Positions 39,821 to 49,093 of a stretch of DNA of 64,000 bases are shown here, piece by piece (positions within the stretch are counted from its first letter, which is position 1; the number at the start of each line of letters is the position of its first letter). The stretch covers positions 3,100,001-3,164,000 of the forward strand of contig NC_014934.1 of the NCBI RefSeq assembly GCF_000186265.1, written 5' to 3'. The position numbers were made by a program, and so were the translations under genes. The notes beneath the pieces were generated by a model. That model made no database searches. It saw only the letters and a program-made list of their open reading frames with translations, and had not been told where the DNA came from. This DNA is from Cellulophaga algicola DSM 14237 (GTDB lineage Bacteria; Bacteroidota; Bacteroidia; Flavobacteriales; Flavobacteriaceae).

Positions 39821-40270
39821 TTAATTACCAATTCTTGACCTTAACCAACGGACCATTCCATCAGTTTCTTTTAGCGTAAGATTGCTTGAGATTTCTAATT
39901 GCCCGCCTGTAATCGGGTTCATCATTGTAGGGGCTAAGACTATTTTAGTTCCAAAATAAATGACCAAAGGTTCGCCCGTAAATTCGGTGGTTATTGCTTT
40001 TAGTTTTTTGCTTCCCAAAGTGGTTAATACGATCTGAACAGCAGGCTTACCTAAGTAATTAAAATTTTGAGAAACTTCTTTTATATCCGATAAATATATG
40101 GAAGGGGTATCTTTAAGAATAAGAGTTTCGTAATTATCGCCAGTAAACCCATTATAACTTTTAGTCAAATACAAACCAGAAATTGTGTCTGTATTGATAG
40201 GTTTAGCTTGAGAATATGTAGTTTTTGCTAAGAGCATACTCATAATTAGAAGAAAAATTTTAAAGAACAT
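39821..40270 (-). CDS. Periplasmic protein resembling the SecD P1-head subdomain
   Basis: A 149-residue protein with an N-terminal signal peptide (about 1-20, ending YSQ). The mature part, notably GKPAVQIVLTTLGSKKL, TTEFTGEPLVIYFGTKIV, and APTMMNPITGGQLEIS, follows the SecD P1-head subdomain: a strand, T-x-n-x-GK-type turn, aP-x-I-x-x-I-x-gG. In SecD this domain moves during export; here it stands alone without transmembrane channel helices. Function unknown. It lies 3 nt downstream of a PaiB-like gene and should be co-transcribed with it. Confidence 0.7.
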   Translation of the reverse strand: MFFKIFLLIMSMLLAKTTYSQAKPINTDTISGLYLTKSYNGFTGDNYETLILKDTPSIYLSDIKEVSQNFNYLGKPAVQIVLTTLGSKKLKAITTEFTGEPLVIYFGTKIVLAPTMMNPITGGQLEISSNLTLKETDGMVRWLRSRIGN

Positions 40271-40273
40271 TAT

Positions 40274-40891
40274 TTAATTTTTTGGTGTATTCTTTTTCAT
40301 GGATTGGGCAATAGCACAAGCACTAGGATTTTTAGAAGCTTCTAATTCATCAATAATTTTTTCATGATCTTCAGGCCTTGTTTGGGATAGTTTGTATGTA
40401 GCTTGAATATCATTTATTTTAATTTTAAACCCGATTACCCCTTTAACTTGTCTAAGTGTTTTATCAGACATATCATTCAAAGAAATGGGGTTTTTAGATT
40501 TTTTCTCATATTTGTTGACTAGTTTATGCATGGACGCCATCACTTCTTTTTCGCTAAGAATACTTAATTTCCCATATACATGTACCGCAATATAGTTCCA
40601 AGTAGGTACCTCTTCTTCTTTATACCATGAAGAAGATATATAAGAATGCGGACCATTAAAAATGCAAAGAACAGTATTGTTTTCGGAAAAGTGTTTGCCT
40701 TGAGGATTTGCTCTGGCAATATGACCAACTAGAATATCGGAACCATCTTCATCTATAGCTAATTCTAGAGGAATATGTGTTGCCCAAGGTTTGTTATCAA
40801 CTTGATTAACGAGTATCCCGAAACTGTTTTCAACTAAAAATTCTTTAATTTCTTTTAAATCCTTTTGCTCGTAATACTTTGGAGTAAACAT
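40274..40891 (-). CDS. PaiB-type FMN-binding protein
   Basis: A 205-residue protein matching PaiB (FMN-binding split-barrel negative regulator): MFTPKYYEQKDLKEIKEF at the start, then THIPLELAIDEDG, HIARANPQGKHF, CIFNGPHSYISSSWYKEEEVPTWNY given in parts (GPHSYISSSWY, VPTWNYIAVHVYG), and VKGVIGFKIKINDIQATYKL, SQTRPEDH. Relatives are annotated as transcriptional regulators of sporulation and protease genes in Bacillus, but the fold is that of flavin-binding oxidoreductases. It is 3 nt from the SecD-P1-head-like gene. Confidence 0.85.
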   Translation of the reverse strand: MFTPKYYEQKDLKEIKEFLVENSFGILVNQVDNKPWATHIPLELAIDEDGSDILVGHIARANPQGKHFSENNTVLCIFNGPHSYISSSWYKEEEVPTWNYIAVHVYGKLSILSEKEVMASMHKLVNKYEKKSKNPISLNDMSDKTLRQVKGVIGFKIKINDIQATYKLSQTRPEDHEKIIDELEASKNPSACAIAQSMKKNTPKN

Positions 40892-40954
40892 TATAGGTAG
40901 CTTTTAAAGCTAAAAGTAGCTATTTATCTATGAATACGAGTAAAATATACGTCA

Positions 40955-42166
40955 TTATAAAGGCTGTTTTTTTATCGTAAAACTAAATTTAGAACCTTCT
41001 CCTAATGTAGATTTCACCGTAATCTCACCTCCTAATTTTTCAATAACCTTCTTTACTGTAGCTAAACCAATACCATTACCTCTTACGCCAAATTTATCTA
41101 GAGGAGTGTTGATCGTAAAAATATCAAAAATGCTATTGTATTTATCTTCAGGAATACCAGGGCCATTATCTTCAACATAAAAAAGATAATGAGTTTTAGA
41201 GTCATCAATCCCAATTGTTATTTGTACTTCGGGTTTATCACTATATTTAATGGCATTAGTTACTAGATTAATGAGTATTTGATCTAAAGCAGTTTCATTA
41301 ATAGTAAGGGTATTCAATTCTGATAGTACTGTTAGGTGTATATGAGGATTTGAGCTAAATATACTATTGATATTATTTTTTACTTTCTCAATACTAACCT
41401 TTGTAGTTTTTTCATTTAAAAGATGGTCACTTTTGCTATAGTCTAATAAGCCTTCAATTAGGCCTTTTAATCTATTAGAAGAGCTTACTATCATATTTAA
41501 AATATCTACTCCTTGAGAATCAATTTTTGATCCATATTGATCAATAAATATATCTGTTAGCGTTGATATATTGTTTAAGGGCGATTTTAAATCATGCGCA
41601 GCGATATATGCAAAGCGCTCTAATTCTGTATTTTTTTCTTTTTGATTGGATAAAGCTTCTTGTAGTAGAAGTTCGTTTTTGCGAAGCTCTATTAGTTTCA
41701 TAACTTGGTTAGATAGTGCTTTTAAAGATTCTATCTGACTTTTGTTTAATGTTTTAGGTTCATGATCTATGACGCAAAGAGAGCCAATGGGTAAGTTGTT
41801 GGCTGTCATCAAAGGCACACCTGCATAAAAAACAACATTGGTATCGCCAGTGACCAAGGGATTATCAAAAAAACGATCATCTTCTCTAGCATCCTGCACT
41901 ATAAATACGTCATTTGTTTCATTAATCATATGACCACAGAACGAAATTTCTCGTTCTGTTTCTTTAACATCTAATCCGTATGAAGATTTAAACCATTGTC
42001 GTTTATCATCAATTAATGAAATCATGGAAATAGGAGTGCCACATATTTCAGAAGCTATTTTAGATAGATTATCATAATCTTCTTCTGGTAATGAATCTAA
42101 AATAGTATAAGATTGTAGCGCTGCTAACCTTCTTTCTTCTTCTTTGTGCGCTTTTGGAGCAAGCAT
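40955..42166 (-). CDS. GAF-domain sensor histidine kinase
   Basis: About 403 residues from MLAPKAHKEEERRLAAL at 42166; the frame extends upstream to 42226 with a hydrophobic, non-homologous stretch, so the internal ATG is preferred. Order: GAF domain (about 20-165; GTPISMISLIDDKRQWFKSS, GVPLMTANNLPIGSLCVID), HisKA with the phospho-accepting His in IAAHDLKSPLNN, and HATPase with N-box (LINLVTNAIKYSD), G1 (VEDNGPGIPED) and G2 (GNGIGLATVKKVIEKLGG). No transmembrane segment, so it senses a cytoplasmic signal. No response regulator gene is adjacent. Confidence 0.87.
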   Translation of the reverse strand: MLAPKAHKEEERRLAALQSYTILDSLPEEDYDNLSKIASEICGTPISMISLIDDKRQWFKSSYGLDVKETEREISFCGHMINETNDVFIVQDAREDDRFFDNPLVTGDTNVVFYAGVPLMTANNLPIGSLCVIDHEPKTLNKSQIESLKALSNQVMKLIELRKNELLLQEALSNQKEKNTELERFAYIAAHDLKSPLNNISTLTDIFIDQYGSKIDSQGVDILNMIVSSSNRLKGLIEGLLDYSKSDHLLNEKTTKVSIEKVKNNINSIFSSNPHIHLTVLSELNTLTINETALDQILINLVTNAIKYSDKPEVQITIGIDDSKTHYLFYVEDNGPGIPEDKYNSIFDIFTINTPLDKFGVRGNGIGLATVKKVIEKLGGEITVKSTLGEGSKFSFTIKKQPL

Positions 42167-42310
42167 GATGTCGATTTTGTAAAGTGAGAAATATATTACA
42201 ATAGAAAGAACGAAACACTTGTTCAATAATTGTACATAAACAGTAATTTAACACTAAAGTAAGATACCTACAAATAAGATACCCAATTGATTTTTTTGCG
42301 CTTTATTTTT

Positions 42311-43639
42311 TTAGGGTTTAAGAGCAGCTACTGTACCGCCTATCTTATTTTTTTTTATTTGTTTCTGGATTTTTTTAATAGCAGATTCAATTGATTTTTC
42401 GGGCTCTATAATGTTATATTCACCCCAGAAATCTGGATCAGAAAAACCTACAGCTTCATCACTTAAAATAATGTTTTTACGCAATTTTTCTCTTCCTTTT
42501 AAGTTTTTGCCTATATTTTTTTCCCAATCAGTGACGGCCATTTCACAAGTCATACTATAGACAGAGTTAAACCATTTATCATCCCAATTAATTTTAAATT
42601 CTAACATGACATTGCTGTACCCGTAGTACCATTTATTGTCTTTTTCTCTATAATCTACTCGGTAGGCTACTGCAGTAGGATAGACATTAGCTTTTGCAGG
42701 TTTTCGTTTTACAAACATACGTGCGGCATTTTCACGATCTGTAATGTTTAGCTCGTAAATTGCACTAGTCAGAATTTTATGTTTAGCATCTATGAAAAGT
42801 TGTCCTTTATAAAGTTGATTAGGAGTCTTTTCTTTTTGCACGAAATTAATTACGTAAATAAGCTGCTCATTTATCCTTGCAGATCGTTCAAAAGTATACG
42901 TATAAAGAGGTATGGTTTCTTCAGTGAATACATATTCAGGGTATTTCATTAAATCGATAAAAAGTGTATTAAACGGACCCCCTTGTAATTTTAATGTCAA
43001 TGTGTCTAGCTTGCTATAATCAGTACTTTTTCTTGCTTTATAGAGTTCTACGGCGTCTGTTTGTTTAGAAGAATATGAGGTTTTGTGAATGTTTACTACG
43101 GCTTCAGAAAGAGATACATTTTTTTTTCGTTTTTTTATAGTTTCTCTATAGAAAGCCGTCATTAGTGTAGGAAATTCAAAATAATTAGCTCCTTTGTTTC
43201 GTAAAGTTTCGCGAACTACTAGTTCTGCATTATTTGGTACCACAATATTAACTTCAGATAATGCCGTTACAGCAGTTTCTAATGCAATTTTAAGAGTAGT
43301 ATCTTTTAAGTCACTTAAATTAATTGTTTTAGTTTTGTAGCCTAAAAAACTAATAAAGACAGTGACTTCTTCCATGTTTTTAGGAACTTTTAAGCTAAAA
43401 TCGCCCTCCGAATTTGTAACGGTACTTATGTTAGAATTTTCTATAGCTATCGTGGCGAATACCAATTCTTTTTTAGTATTTGAATCAATAATTTTGCCCT
43501 TGTATTGATTAAATACTTCTTGTTGTTCCACTTGAAAATTATAGGAGGCTTTAATTTTTTGAGAACCTCCGAGCGTTCCTAGTATTACGATGAGTACTAC
43601 CCAGGATTTTATAGGATGATTAGTAGTATTAATTTTCAT
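42311..43639 (-). CDS. Carboxypeptidase-regulatory-like (DUF5686-type) outer membrane-associated protein
   Basis: A 442-residue exported protein. After a signal region (about 10-32) it has a carboxypeptidase-like regulatory domain (YKGKIIDSNTKKELVFATIA, SEGDFSLKVPKN, FLGYKTKTINLS), followed by a linker (VVPNNAELVVRETL) and a large domain with AFYRETIKKRKKNVSLSEAV and KYNLNITDRENAAR-type strands. The organisation recalls Bacteroidetes proteins of DUF5686 type but lacks their full C-terminal barrel, so it may be a shorter relative. Function unknown. Confidence 0.72.
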   Translation of the reverse strand: MKINTTNHPIKSWVVLIVILGTLGGSQKIKASYNFQVEQQEVFNQYKGKIIDSNTKKELVFATIAIENSNISTVTNSEGDFSLKVPKNMEEVTVFISFLGYKTKTINLSDLKDTTLKIALETAVTALSEVNIVVPNNAELVVRETLRNKGANYFEFPTLMTAFYRETIKKRKKNVSLSEAVVNIHKTSYSSKQTDAVELYKARKSTDYSKLDTLTLKLQGGPFNTLFIDLMKYPEYVFTEETIPLYTYTFERSARINEQLIYVINFVQKEKTPNQLYKGQLFIDAKHKILTSAIYELNITDRENAARMFVKRKPAKANVYPTAVAYRVDYREKDNKWYYGYSNVMLEFKINWDDKWFNSVYSMTCEMAVTDWEKNIGKNLKGREKLRKNIILSDEAVGFSDPDFWGEYNIIEPEKSIESAIKKIQKQIKKNKIGGTVAALKP

Positions 43640-43803
43640 AGTATCAGTTTTAAAGTGTATCGTTGCGTGTTCTTTATAAGATACTAATTTTTAGTAAGAT
43701 AACTACTATATGTAAGTAATATTCATTTGAATAAGGGGTGGGGGATACTTCTAATGGGTATGAGTATGGCATTATTTAATTCTGTACCAATAAGCTTTTT
43801 AAA

Positions 43804-44230
43804 TTATTTTTCCTTGAATTTAAAATTCTCATCAGTGACTTTAAAAGAAAGTGTATTGCCTTTGTCTGTATCTGGAGTTGACACATATTTTTTTGTTCGG
43901 TCTTAGAAATATTGAATACTATAGCTCAATTTTAATACGATACTTAAGATTAAATATTATAAATTTTTCTTGATGTTTTTTTAAAAGTTAAATCTAAAAT
44001 AGCACCAATAGTAAGCATATCTAATTGTAATAGCTGCTCTTTTGGTACGCTTAATAAAGCATTCTAAAACATCATCTTCTTTTTTATCTGGTATACAAAG
44101 CGTAGAATTCCAGGCATCTATAGAAAACAAAAACCCACCAACGTCACTTTTGAGTTGGTGGGAATAGCTTATTTTTCTAAAGCCAGTATTACCTACAATT
44201 AAGTGTAAAATTGGCCTAGAGGTGTTGTGA
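43804..44230 (-). pseudogene. Possible decayed coding sequence in 592-nt intergenic region
   Basis: The leftward strand carries protein-like open stretches in different frames with no start. One runs from about 44239 to 44067 (contains VGNTGFRKISYSHQLKSDV and SIDAWNSTLCIPDKKEDDV). After a probable one-base insertion it continues at 44063-43950 (NALLSVPKEQLLQLDMLTIG, then AILDLTF) ending in TAA. A third stretch, 43902-43804, ends NTLSFKVTDENFKFKEK and a stop. Together they look like one or two inactivated genes. The family is not recognised. The terminator hairpin of the DUF349 gene (44124-44162) overlaps part of it. Confidence 0.3.
44124..44162 (-). terminator. Intrinsic terminator of the DUF349 gene
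   Basis: CCCACCAAC/GTTGGTGGG, 9-bp stem (44134-44142 with 44154-44162). Read leftwards it is followed by TTTTTGTTTTC, a good termination signal, 70 nt after the stop of the gene ending at 44232. Confidence 0.85.
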
Positions 44231-44231
44231 T

Positions 44232-46265
44232 TTATGCTTCAGTTTCGGTTTCAGAGTTATCTTCAATTTCTTCTTCGGCTTCTTTATTTAAATTATTTTT
44301 AAGAATGTTGAGCTTTTTTAATTTCTCTTTCCAGGTTTCTAAATCCTCTTTATGTGAATTAATTTTTTTAATCACATCTTTAACAACGGGACTATCCTCA
44401 GATGCATTAGAAAAGAATTGTAAATTATTCTCTAACTGGCGAACTTCACTTTTACTTTCGTCAATTTTACGACGAATAAAAGTGCGTTCTCTCTGTAATG
44501 CTTGCTCTGTATCTTCACCATTAGTAATTTGCTGAATCTTATTGCCATACTTCATCATTTCAGCTTCTTGACGTTCTATGTCTAGCTTCTTGAATAAAGC
44601 ATCTAAGATCTTATTAAACTTAGCATTAATACTTTTCTTATTGAAGGGTACACGACCAATAGCTTTCCATTCTGCTATGAAACCTTTTATAGTATTAAGA
44701 TCTTCATTTCTATTGCCAGATAAATTAAATCCTTGCAAACGCTCTAAACAGGTGTTTTTAAGCTCAAAATTCTCTAATTCGTCTTTTTGTGCTTCATTTT
44801 TACTAGCATTTAAGCGATCGAAATAATGGTTGCACGCATCTTTAAATTGTTTCCAAATTTTATCAGAAAATTTACGAGGGACATGACCAATTTTTTTCCA
44901 CTCATTCTGTATACGTTTCATTTCAGAAGTTGCCGTAGCAGTATCTTCACTGTCTTTTAATGATAACGCAAGCTCTAATAAAGCTCTTTTTTGATCCAGA
45001 TTATCTTGTTGTTCTTTCTTTTGGTCTTTATAGAAAGCATTTTTTTGTCTGTTAAAATCTCGAACGCTGTCTTTAAAAGACGCCCAAGTTTTTTCATTTA
45101 CCTTTTGTGGTACTTTTCCAGCAGCAAAGAAATTTTCACGTAATGCTTCAATCTCTTTAATCTGTTGTTGTAGTCCTTTATGGTTTTTAGAAACATCAGT
45201 GGTAATAACTTTTATACCTTCAATAATCTCATGTTTTTTAACCAGATTTACTTCATAAGTTTTTTCAAGCTCAGCAAAGTAACCTTGTCTTCTATTGTGT
45301 AAAGCTTTTGTTGCATTGCTAAAACGTTCCCATATTGCTTCTCTATGATCCTTGTCTACAGGGCCAATATCTTCTTTCCAGATTTTATGTAGGGTCTGTA
45401 ATTCTTGAAAAGCTGTATTTAGATCTGGAACATCCTTAAGAGCCTCAGCTCTTTCTGCTAGTTTTTCTTTTTCTTCTAGATTACGTTTAAAATCTAAATC
45501 TCTCAATTCACGATTAAGATGTAGAAAATCATAGAAGATTTCAATATGATGATGGTAAGTGCGCCATACATCATTATAGTTATTTCTAGGAATAGGGCCA
45601 GCTACACGCCAGCTTTCTTGTAAATCTTTAAAATTCTTATAGGTCGTATTAATGTCTTCTTCTACATTAACCAAACCTTTTAAGTTTTCAATAATTTGAA
45701 GTCTTTTTTCTAGATTGTCTTTTAAGCTGTTTTCAAGACTCTTGTGGTATTGATTTTTCTTATCTCTATACTCAGAATATACTTCGTTGAATTGTCTTTT
45801 GGTAACAGAATTATATTTAAAATCTATTTCATTACCGCCATTACTAACAAACTCTTCTTTTTTATGTTCTAAAAATTCTTGAAATTTTAAATCAAACTCG
45901 TATTTAATACCATCAACATGTTTTCTGATGGCTTGTACTTTTTCATTTTTAACCAAACGTTGTAACTCGCCCACCAAATTTTCCATAGACATTGAATGAT
46001 AGTCTAAAAGTGGAATTACATGTCTTTGGTGATTATCTGTATCTTCAGCATCCTCAGCATTAGAATCGTCAATTTCATTAAGAACGTCTTCTTCTGGAAT
46101 GTTCTCTTCATTAAGTTCTTCGCTTCCCTCAGGAGTGTTTTTAGAAGTTGCTTCTATATCATCAATAGTATTGTTTTCTGAAGGTGTAACTACAACTTCA
46201 TTCTTGTCTATTGATTCTTCATTACTACTATCGTTAGATAGTTTCTCGTCTTTCTCGTCCAACAT
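44232..46265 (-). CDS. DUF349 repeat protein
   Basis: A 677-residue acidic cytoplasmic protein. The first 90 residues are low complexity (E/N/D/S-rich). Five DUF349 repeats of about 65 residues follow (roughly 195-255, 270-330, 345-405, 420-475, 490-555), each with the W-x-x-x-G-x-V/I-P core (ESWRVAGPIPR, KIWKEDIGPVDK, ENFFAAGKVPQK, NEWKKIGHVPRK, AEWKAIGRVPFN). A coiled-coil region with many K/E ends the protein. The family is widespread in Bacteroidetes and is thought to form RNA- or protein-binding rods; no function is proven. Monocistronic, with its own terminator at 44124-44162. Confidence 0.9.
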   Translation of the reverse strand: MLDEKDEKLSNDSSNEESIDKNEVVVTPSENNTIDDIEATSKNTPEGSEELNEENIPEEDVLNEIDDSNAEDAEDTDNHQRHVIPLLDYHSMSMENLVGELQRLVKNEKVQAIRKHVDGIKYEFDLKFQEFLEHKKEEFVSNGGNEIDFKYNSVTKRQFNEVYSEYRDKKNQYHKSLENSLKDNLEKRLQIIENLKGLVNVEEDINTTYKNFKDLQESWRVAGPIPRNNYNDVWRTYHHHIEIFYDFLHLNRELRDLDFKRNLEEKEKLAERAEALKDVPDLNTAFQELQTLHKIWKEDIGPVDKDHREAIWERFSNATKALHNRRQGYFAELEKTYEVNLVKKHEIIEGIKVITTDVSKNHKGLQQQIKEIEALRENFFAAGKVPQKVNEKTWASFKDSVRDFNRQKNAFYKDQKKEQQDNLDQKRALLELALSLKDSEDTATATSEMKRIQNEWKKIGHVPRKFSDKIWKQFKDACNHYFDRLNASKNEAQKDELENFELKNTCLERLQGFNLSGNRNEDLNTIKGFIAEWKAIGRVPFNKKSINAKFNKILDALFKKLDIERQEAEMMKYGNKIQQITNGEDTEQALQRERTFIRRKIDESKSEVRQLENNLQFFSNASEDSPVVKDVIKKINSHKEDLETWKEKLKKLNILKNNLNKEAEEEIEDNSETETEA

Positions 46266-46397
46266 TACGTACGTATTTGGCTTTTTTGCCTAATTCATTG
46301 GTAAGATAGTAACAACCACCTTAATACCAAAAAAAATGTAAAAAAGTTGTGTAGAAAATCTAAATATTTGCGTTTTATTCCTTTAGAACTTGCAAGA

Positions 46398-47147
46398 TTA
46401 GCTATTCCATATTTCCCAAGCTTTTTCAGCTTGTAATTCTAGCATTTTATCTCCATTTTTAATTTGAGCTCCTCGCGCTTCTCCAGAAGCTAAAAAAGCA
46501 GTCTTTTCGGGATTATATATCAGGTCAAATAACAAATGCTTTTTACCGATAAATTGGTATGGAATTGCTGGTTTTTTTGTGATATCTGGAAATGTACCCA
46601 CAGGAGAGCAGTTTACAATTACGGTATAATCTTCTATAATCTCCTGGGTAAGTTCTTGATAGGTAAATTGATTTTCTTTTTTCCTTCTAGAGACAAAAGT
46701 GTATTCAATACCAAACTCTTTAAATACAAAAGCGATAGCTTTTGAAGCGCCTCCAGTTCCTAATATTAGTGCTTTTTTATGATGCTCTTTAATAAAGGGC
46801 TCTATGGATTTTTGAAATCCGTAATAATCTGTATTGTACCCCTTTAATCCGTCTTCTGTATATTTTATAGTATTAACGGCGCCAATCTCTTTAGCTTTTT
46901 CATCTATACTTGATAGAAACGGGAAAACTTCTTCTTTATAAGGTATAGTAACATTGAAACCTTTAATATTAGAATTACTTTTTAAAACAGCATCTAATTC
47001 TTTAATGTCTTGAAAATCAAAATTTTCATAAGAATATGTATCTAAATTCAAATCCTTAAACTTTTGTGTGAAATAAGCTCTAGAGAATGAGTAGTCTATA
47101 TCTTTTCCTATTAACCCAAAACGGATTTTACTTTCTATTTTTTCCAT
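46398..47147 (-). CDS. aroE: Shikimate dehydrogenase
   Basis: A 249-residue enzyme, slightly short compared with E. coli AroE (272). N-terminal substrate motif FGLIGKDIDYSFSRAYF, catalytic lysine in NVTIPYKE, GAVNTIKY, then NADP motif LGTGGASKAI, VSRRKK phosphate-binding loop and NCSPVGTFP. It reduces 3-dehydroshikimate in aromatic amino acid synthesis. It overlaps the upstream DUF368 gene by 20 bp and is the last gene of a unit with the two DUF368 genes. Confidence 0.93.
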   Translation of the reverse strand: MEKIESKIRFGLIGKDIDYSFSRAYFTQKFKDLNLDTYSYENFDFQDIKELDAVLKSNSNIKGFNVTIPYKEEVFPFLSSIDEKAKEIGAVNTIKYTEDGLKGYNTDYYGFQKSIEPFIKEHHKKALILGTGGASKAIAFVFKEFGIEYTFVSRRKKENQFTYQELTQEIIEDYTVIVNCSPVGTFPDITKKPAIPYQFIGKKHLLFDLIYNPEKTAFLASGEARGAQIKNGDKMLELQAEKAWEIWNS

Positions 47148-48138
47148 ACCAATCTAAACCTAAAAGAATAAAAACCCCTATCAGCACAAATAAAAATGCC
47201 CACCAAGTTTCTGCACTTGTTAACTCGGGAAAATATCTTTCGTAATTAACTATTATTTGATTACCATTAGAATCTACCTGCAAAGTGCCATCTGCAGCTG
47301 TTTTCAAAATTGTTTTTTTCCATGGCCATACAACACCTAAGGAGCCTGTAATAAAGCCAATGATAATTGCTGTTGTAATGTGTTTAAAATGTTTTAATAA
47401 ATAGGTAAGTAGGTGGGATAGTGTTACCAAACCTACGGCTGAACCTGTTGTAAAAACAGCTAGTATTTTTAGTGTGTTTAGCCTTTTGTGGTTTTGAGTA
47501 AATGAAAAATCACCTTGTAAAATTTCAGAAAAAGTATCGTATAAGGCATTGACAGAGTCTACCAAGAGGAGTACGTAATTTCCAAGTAAAATAAGGATAA
47601 AAGATCCAGACAGACCTGGCAAGGTCATTCCAGAAACGCTAATCATTCCGCAAAAGAAGATAAATATTAGGTTGTCATTTTGTGTAGCGGGATTTAAAAA
47701 ACTAATCGCAATACCTAGAATTAAACCAAATAAGCCAGCAGGAATAGTTTTCTTATTCCAATGGTCAAAATCTTTGGAAATATAATAAATAGACCCAATA
47801 ATCATTCCGAAGAATGCAGACCAAACATAAAGTTCTTTATAGGCGAGGAAGTAATCTAGTAATTTTGAAATGCTAAAATAACTGACAAGCATTCCGAAAA
47901 TCAACAATGTTAAAAACTGTCCGTTTATATATTGGTAAAAACTTTTAAACCTTCCATTTACTAAAAGTTTAAAAGATTTTATATTTATTTTTTGAAGGGA
48001 GTAAATAAATTCTTCATAGAAACCACCCACAAATGCAACAATACCACCAGAAACTCCTGGTACTTTGTTTGCCGCACCCATACACAAGCCTTTAATGACA
48101 AGCCAAAACTTATCGGAAAATGTTCTAGGTGCATGCAT
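47128..48138 (-). CDS. DUF368 membrane protein (PopT-like), second copy
   Basis: A 336-residue polytopic membrane protein. DUF368 signature: GLCMGAANKVPGVSGGIVAF at the N-terminus and GMTLPGLSGSFILILLGNY in the middle, an inverted internal repeat. DUF368 proteins (PopT) are reported undecaprenyl-phosphate translocases that recycle the lipid carrier for cell-wall synthesis. It is a paralogue of the gene just upstream, 11 nt away; its last 20 bp overlap aroE. The role of two copies is unknown. Confidence 0.88.
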   Translation of the reverse strand: MHAPRTFSDKFWLVIKGLCMGAANKVPGVSGGIVAFVGGFYEEFIYSLQKINIKSFKLLVNGRFKSFYQYINGQFLTLLIFGMLVSYFSISKLLDYFLAYKELYVWSAFFGMIIGSIYYISKDFDHWNKKTIPAGLFGLILGIAISFLNPATQNDNLIFIFFCGMISVSGMTLPGLSGSFILILLGNYVLLLVDSVNALYDTFSEILQGDFSFTQNHKRLNTLKILAVFTTGSAVGLVTLSHLLTYLLKHFKHITTAIIIGFITGSLGVVWPWKKTILKTAADGTLQVDSNGNQIIVNYERYFPELTSAETWWAFLFVLIGVFILLGLDWYGKNRK

Positions 48139-48149
48139 AATTATATTAT

Positions 48150-49067
48150 TTACTTTTTAGAGGCTAATTTTTCTAAGAGTAATATTAAAGAAAAGCCAAT
48201 AATAGCTAATAGAATAGCAAACATTAATTGGTTGTCTCCTTCATAAGTAAAAGGAGAAATGCTTTGTTCGTCAACAGTAATAACTTTATCGCCAAAAACT
48301 CTTGTTTCTAAAATTTTCTTCCAAGGCCATATTTTATTTAAGGAACCTAGAATAAAGCCTGTAAGTACCGCTAATGTTAAATCTTTATAATGTTTAAACA
48401 TCCACTTTAGAAGTCTCGCGAAACTCAATAATCCAAAAAATGCACCTAAACCTACAGTACCTATAATTTTTAAATCATACTCGTGAACAGCATCGAGGAT
48501 TACTTTATAAGACCCTAAAAGGACGAGAATAAAAGCTCCTGAAATACCAGGTAAAATCATGGCACATATTGCTAGCGCTCCTGATAAAAATAAGAAAGGC
48601 ATACTACCCGTATTTTCAGAAGGTGGTAGCGTAGTTATATAATAAGCAAGACCAGTGCCAATGATAAGCATAAGTATTGTTGCTACGTTCCATTTTTCTA
48701 CAGATTTGCCTACGAATAAAATACTCGCGACAACAAGTCCAAAAAAGAAAGACCATAAAAGCACAGGTTCGTTTAAAAGTAGCCAACTTATTCCTTTAGC
48801 TAATGAAAGTACGCTAATACCAATACCTAGAAATAAGGCTACTAAAAAATCACCATTAAGTTGTTTCCAAAAACTCTTTAACCCTTCTTTTTGAAGTGTT
48901 TTAAAAAGTGACAGATTTACATTATTAATAGAATCAATTAACTCTTCGTAAATACCTGAAATAAATGCGATAGTACCACCAGATACGCCAGGGACTACAT
49001 CTGCAGCGCCCATAGCCATTCCTTTCAAGGTGATAAAAAAGTACTGTAATAAATTGCGATTTTCCAT
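48150..49067 (-). CDS. DUF368 membrane protein (PopT-like), first copy
   Basis: A 305-residue polytopic membrane protein with GMAMGAADVVPGVSGGTIAF at the N-terminus and AMILPGISGAFILVLLGSYK in the middle, the same two-half DUF368 repeat as its neighbour. DUF368 (PopT) is reported to flip undecaprenyl phosphate back across the membrane. The two copies share clear similarity along their length, so they arose by tandem duplication. Both carry the core GVSGG and PGLSG/PGISG motifs. Confidence 0.88.
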   Translation of the reverse strand: MENRNLLQYFFITLKGMAMGAADVVPGVSGGTIAFISGIYEELIDSINNVNLSLFKTLQKEGLKSFWKQLNGDFLVALFLGIGISVLSLAKGISWLLLNEPVLLWSFFFGLVVASILFVGKSVEKWNVATILMLIIGTGLAYYITTLPPSENTGSMPFLFLSGALAICAMILPGISGAFILVLLGSYKVILDAVHEYDLKIIGTVGLGAFFGLLSFARLLKWMFKHYKDLTLAVLTGFILGSLNKIWPWKKILETRVFGDKVITVDEQSISPFTYEGDNQLMFAILLAIIGFSLILLLEKLASKK

Positions 49068-49093
49068 ATGCTAAAAAAACAAAAATACTTTTT

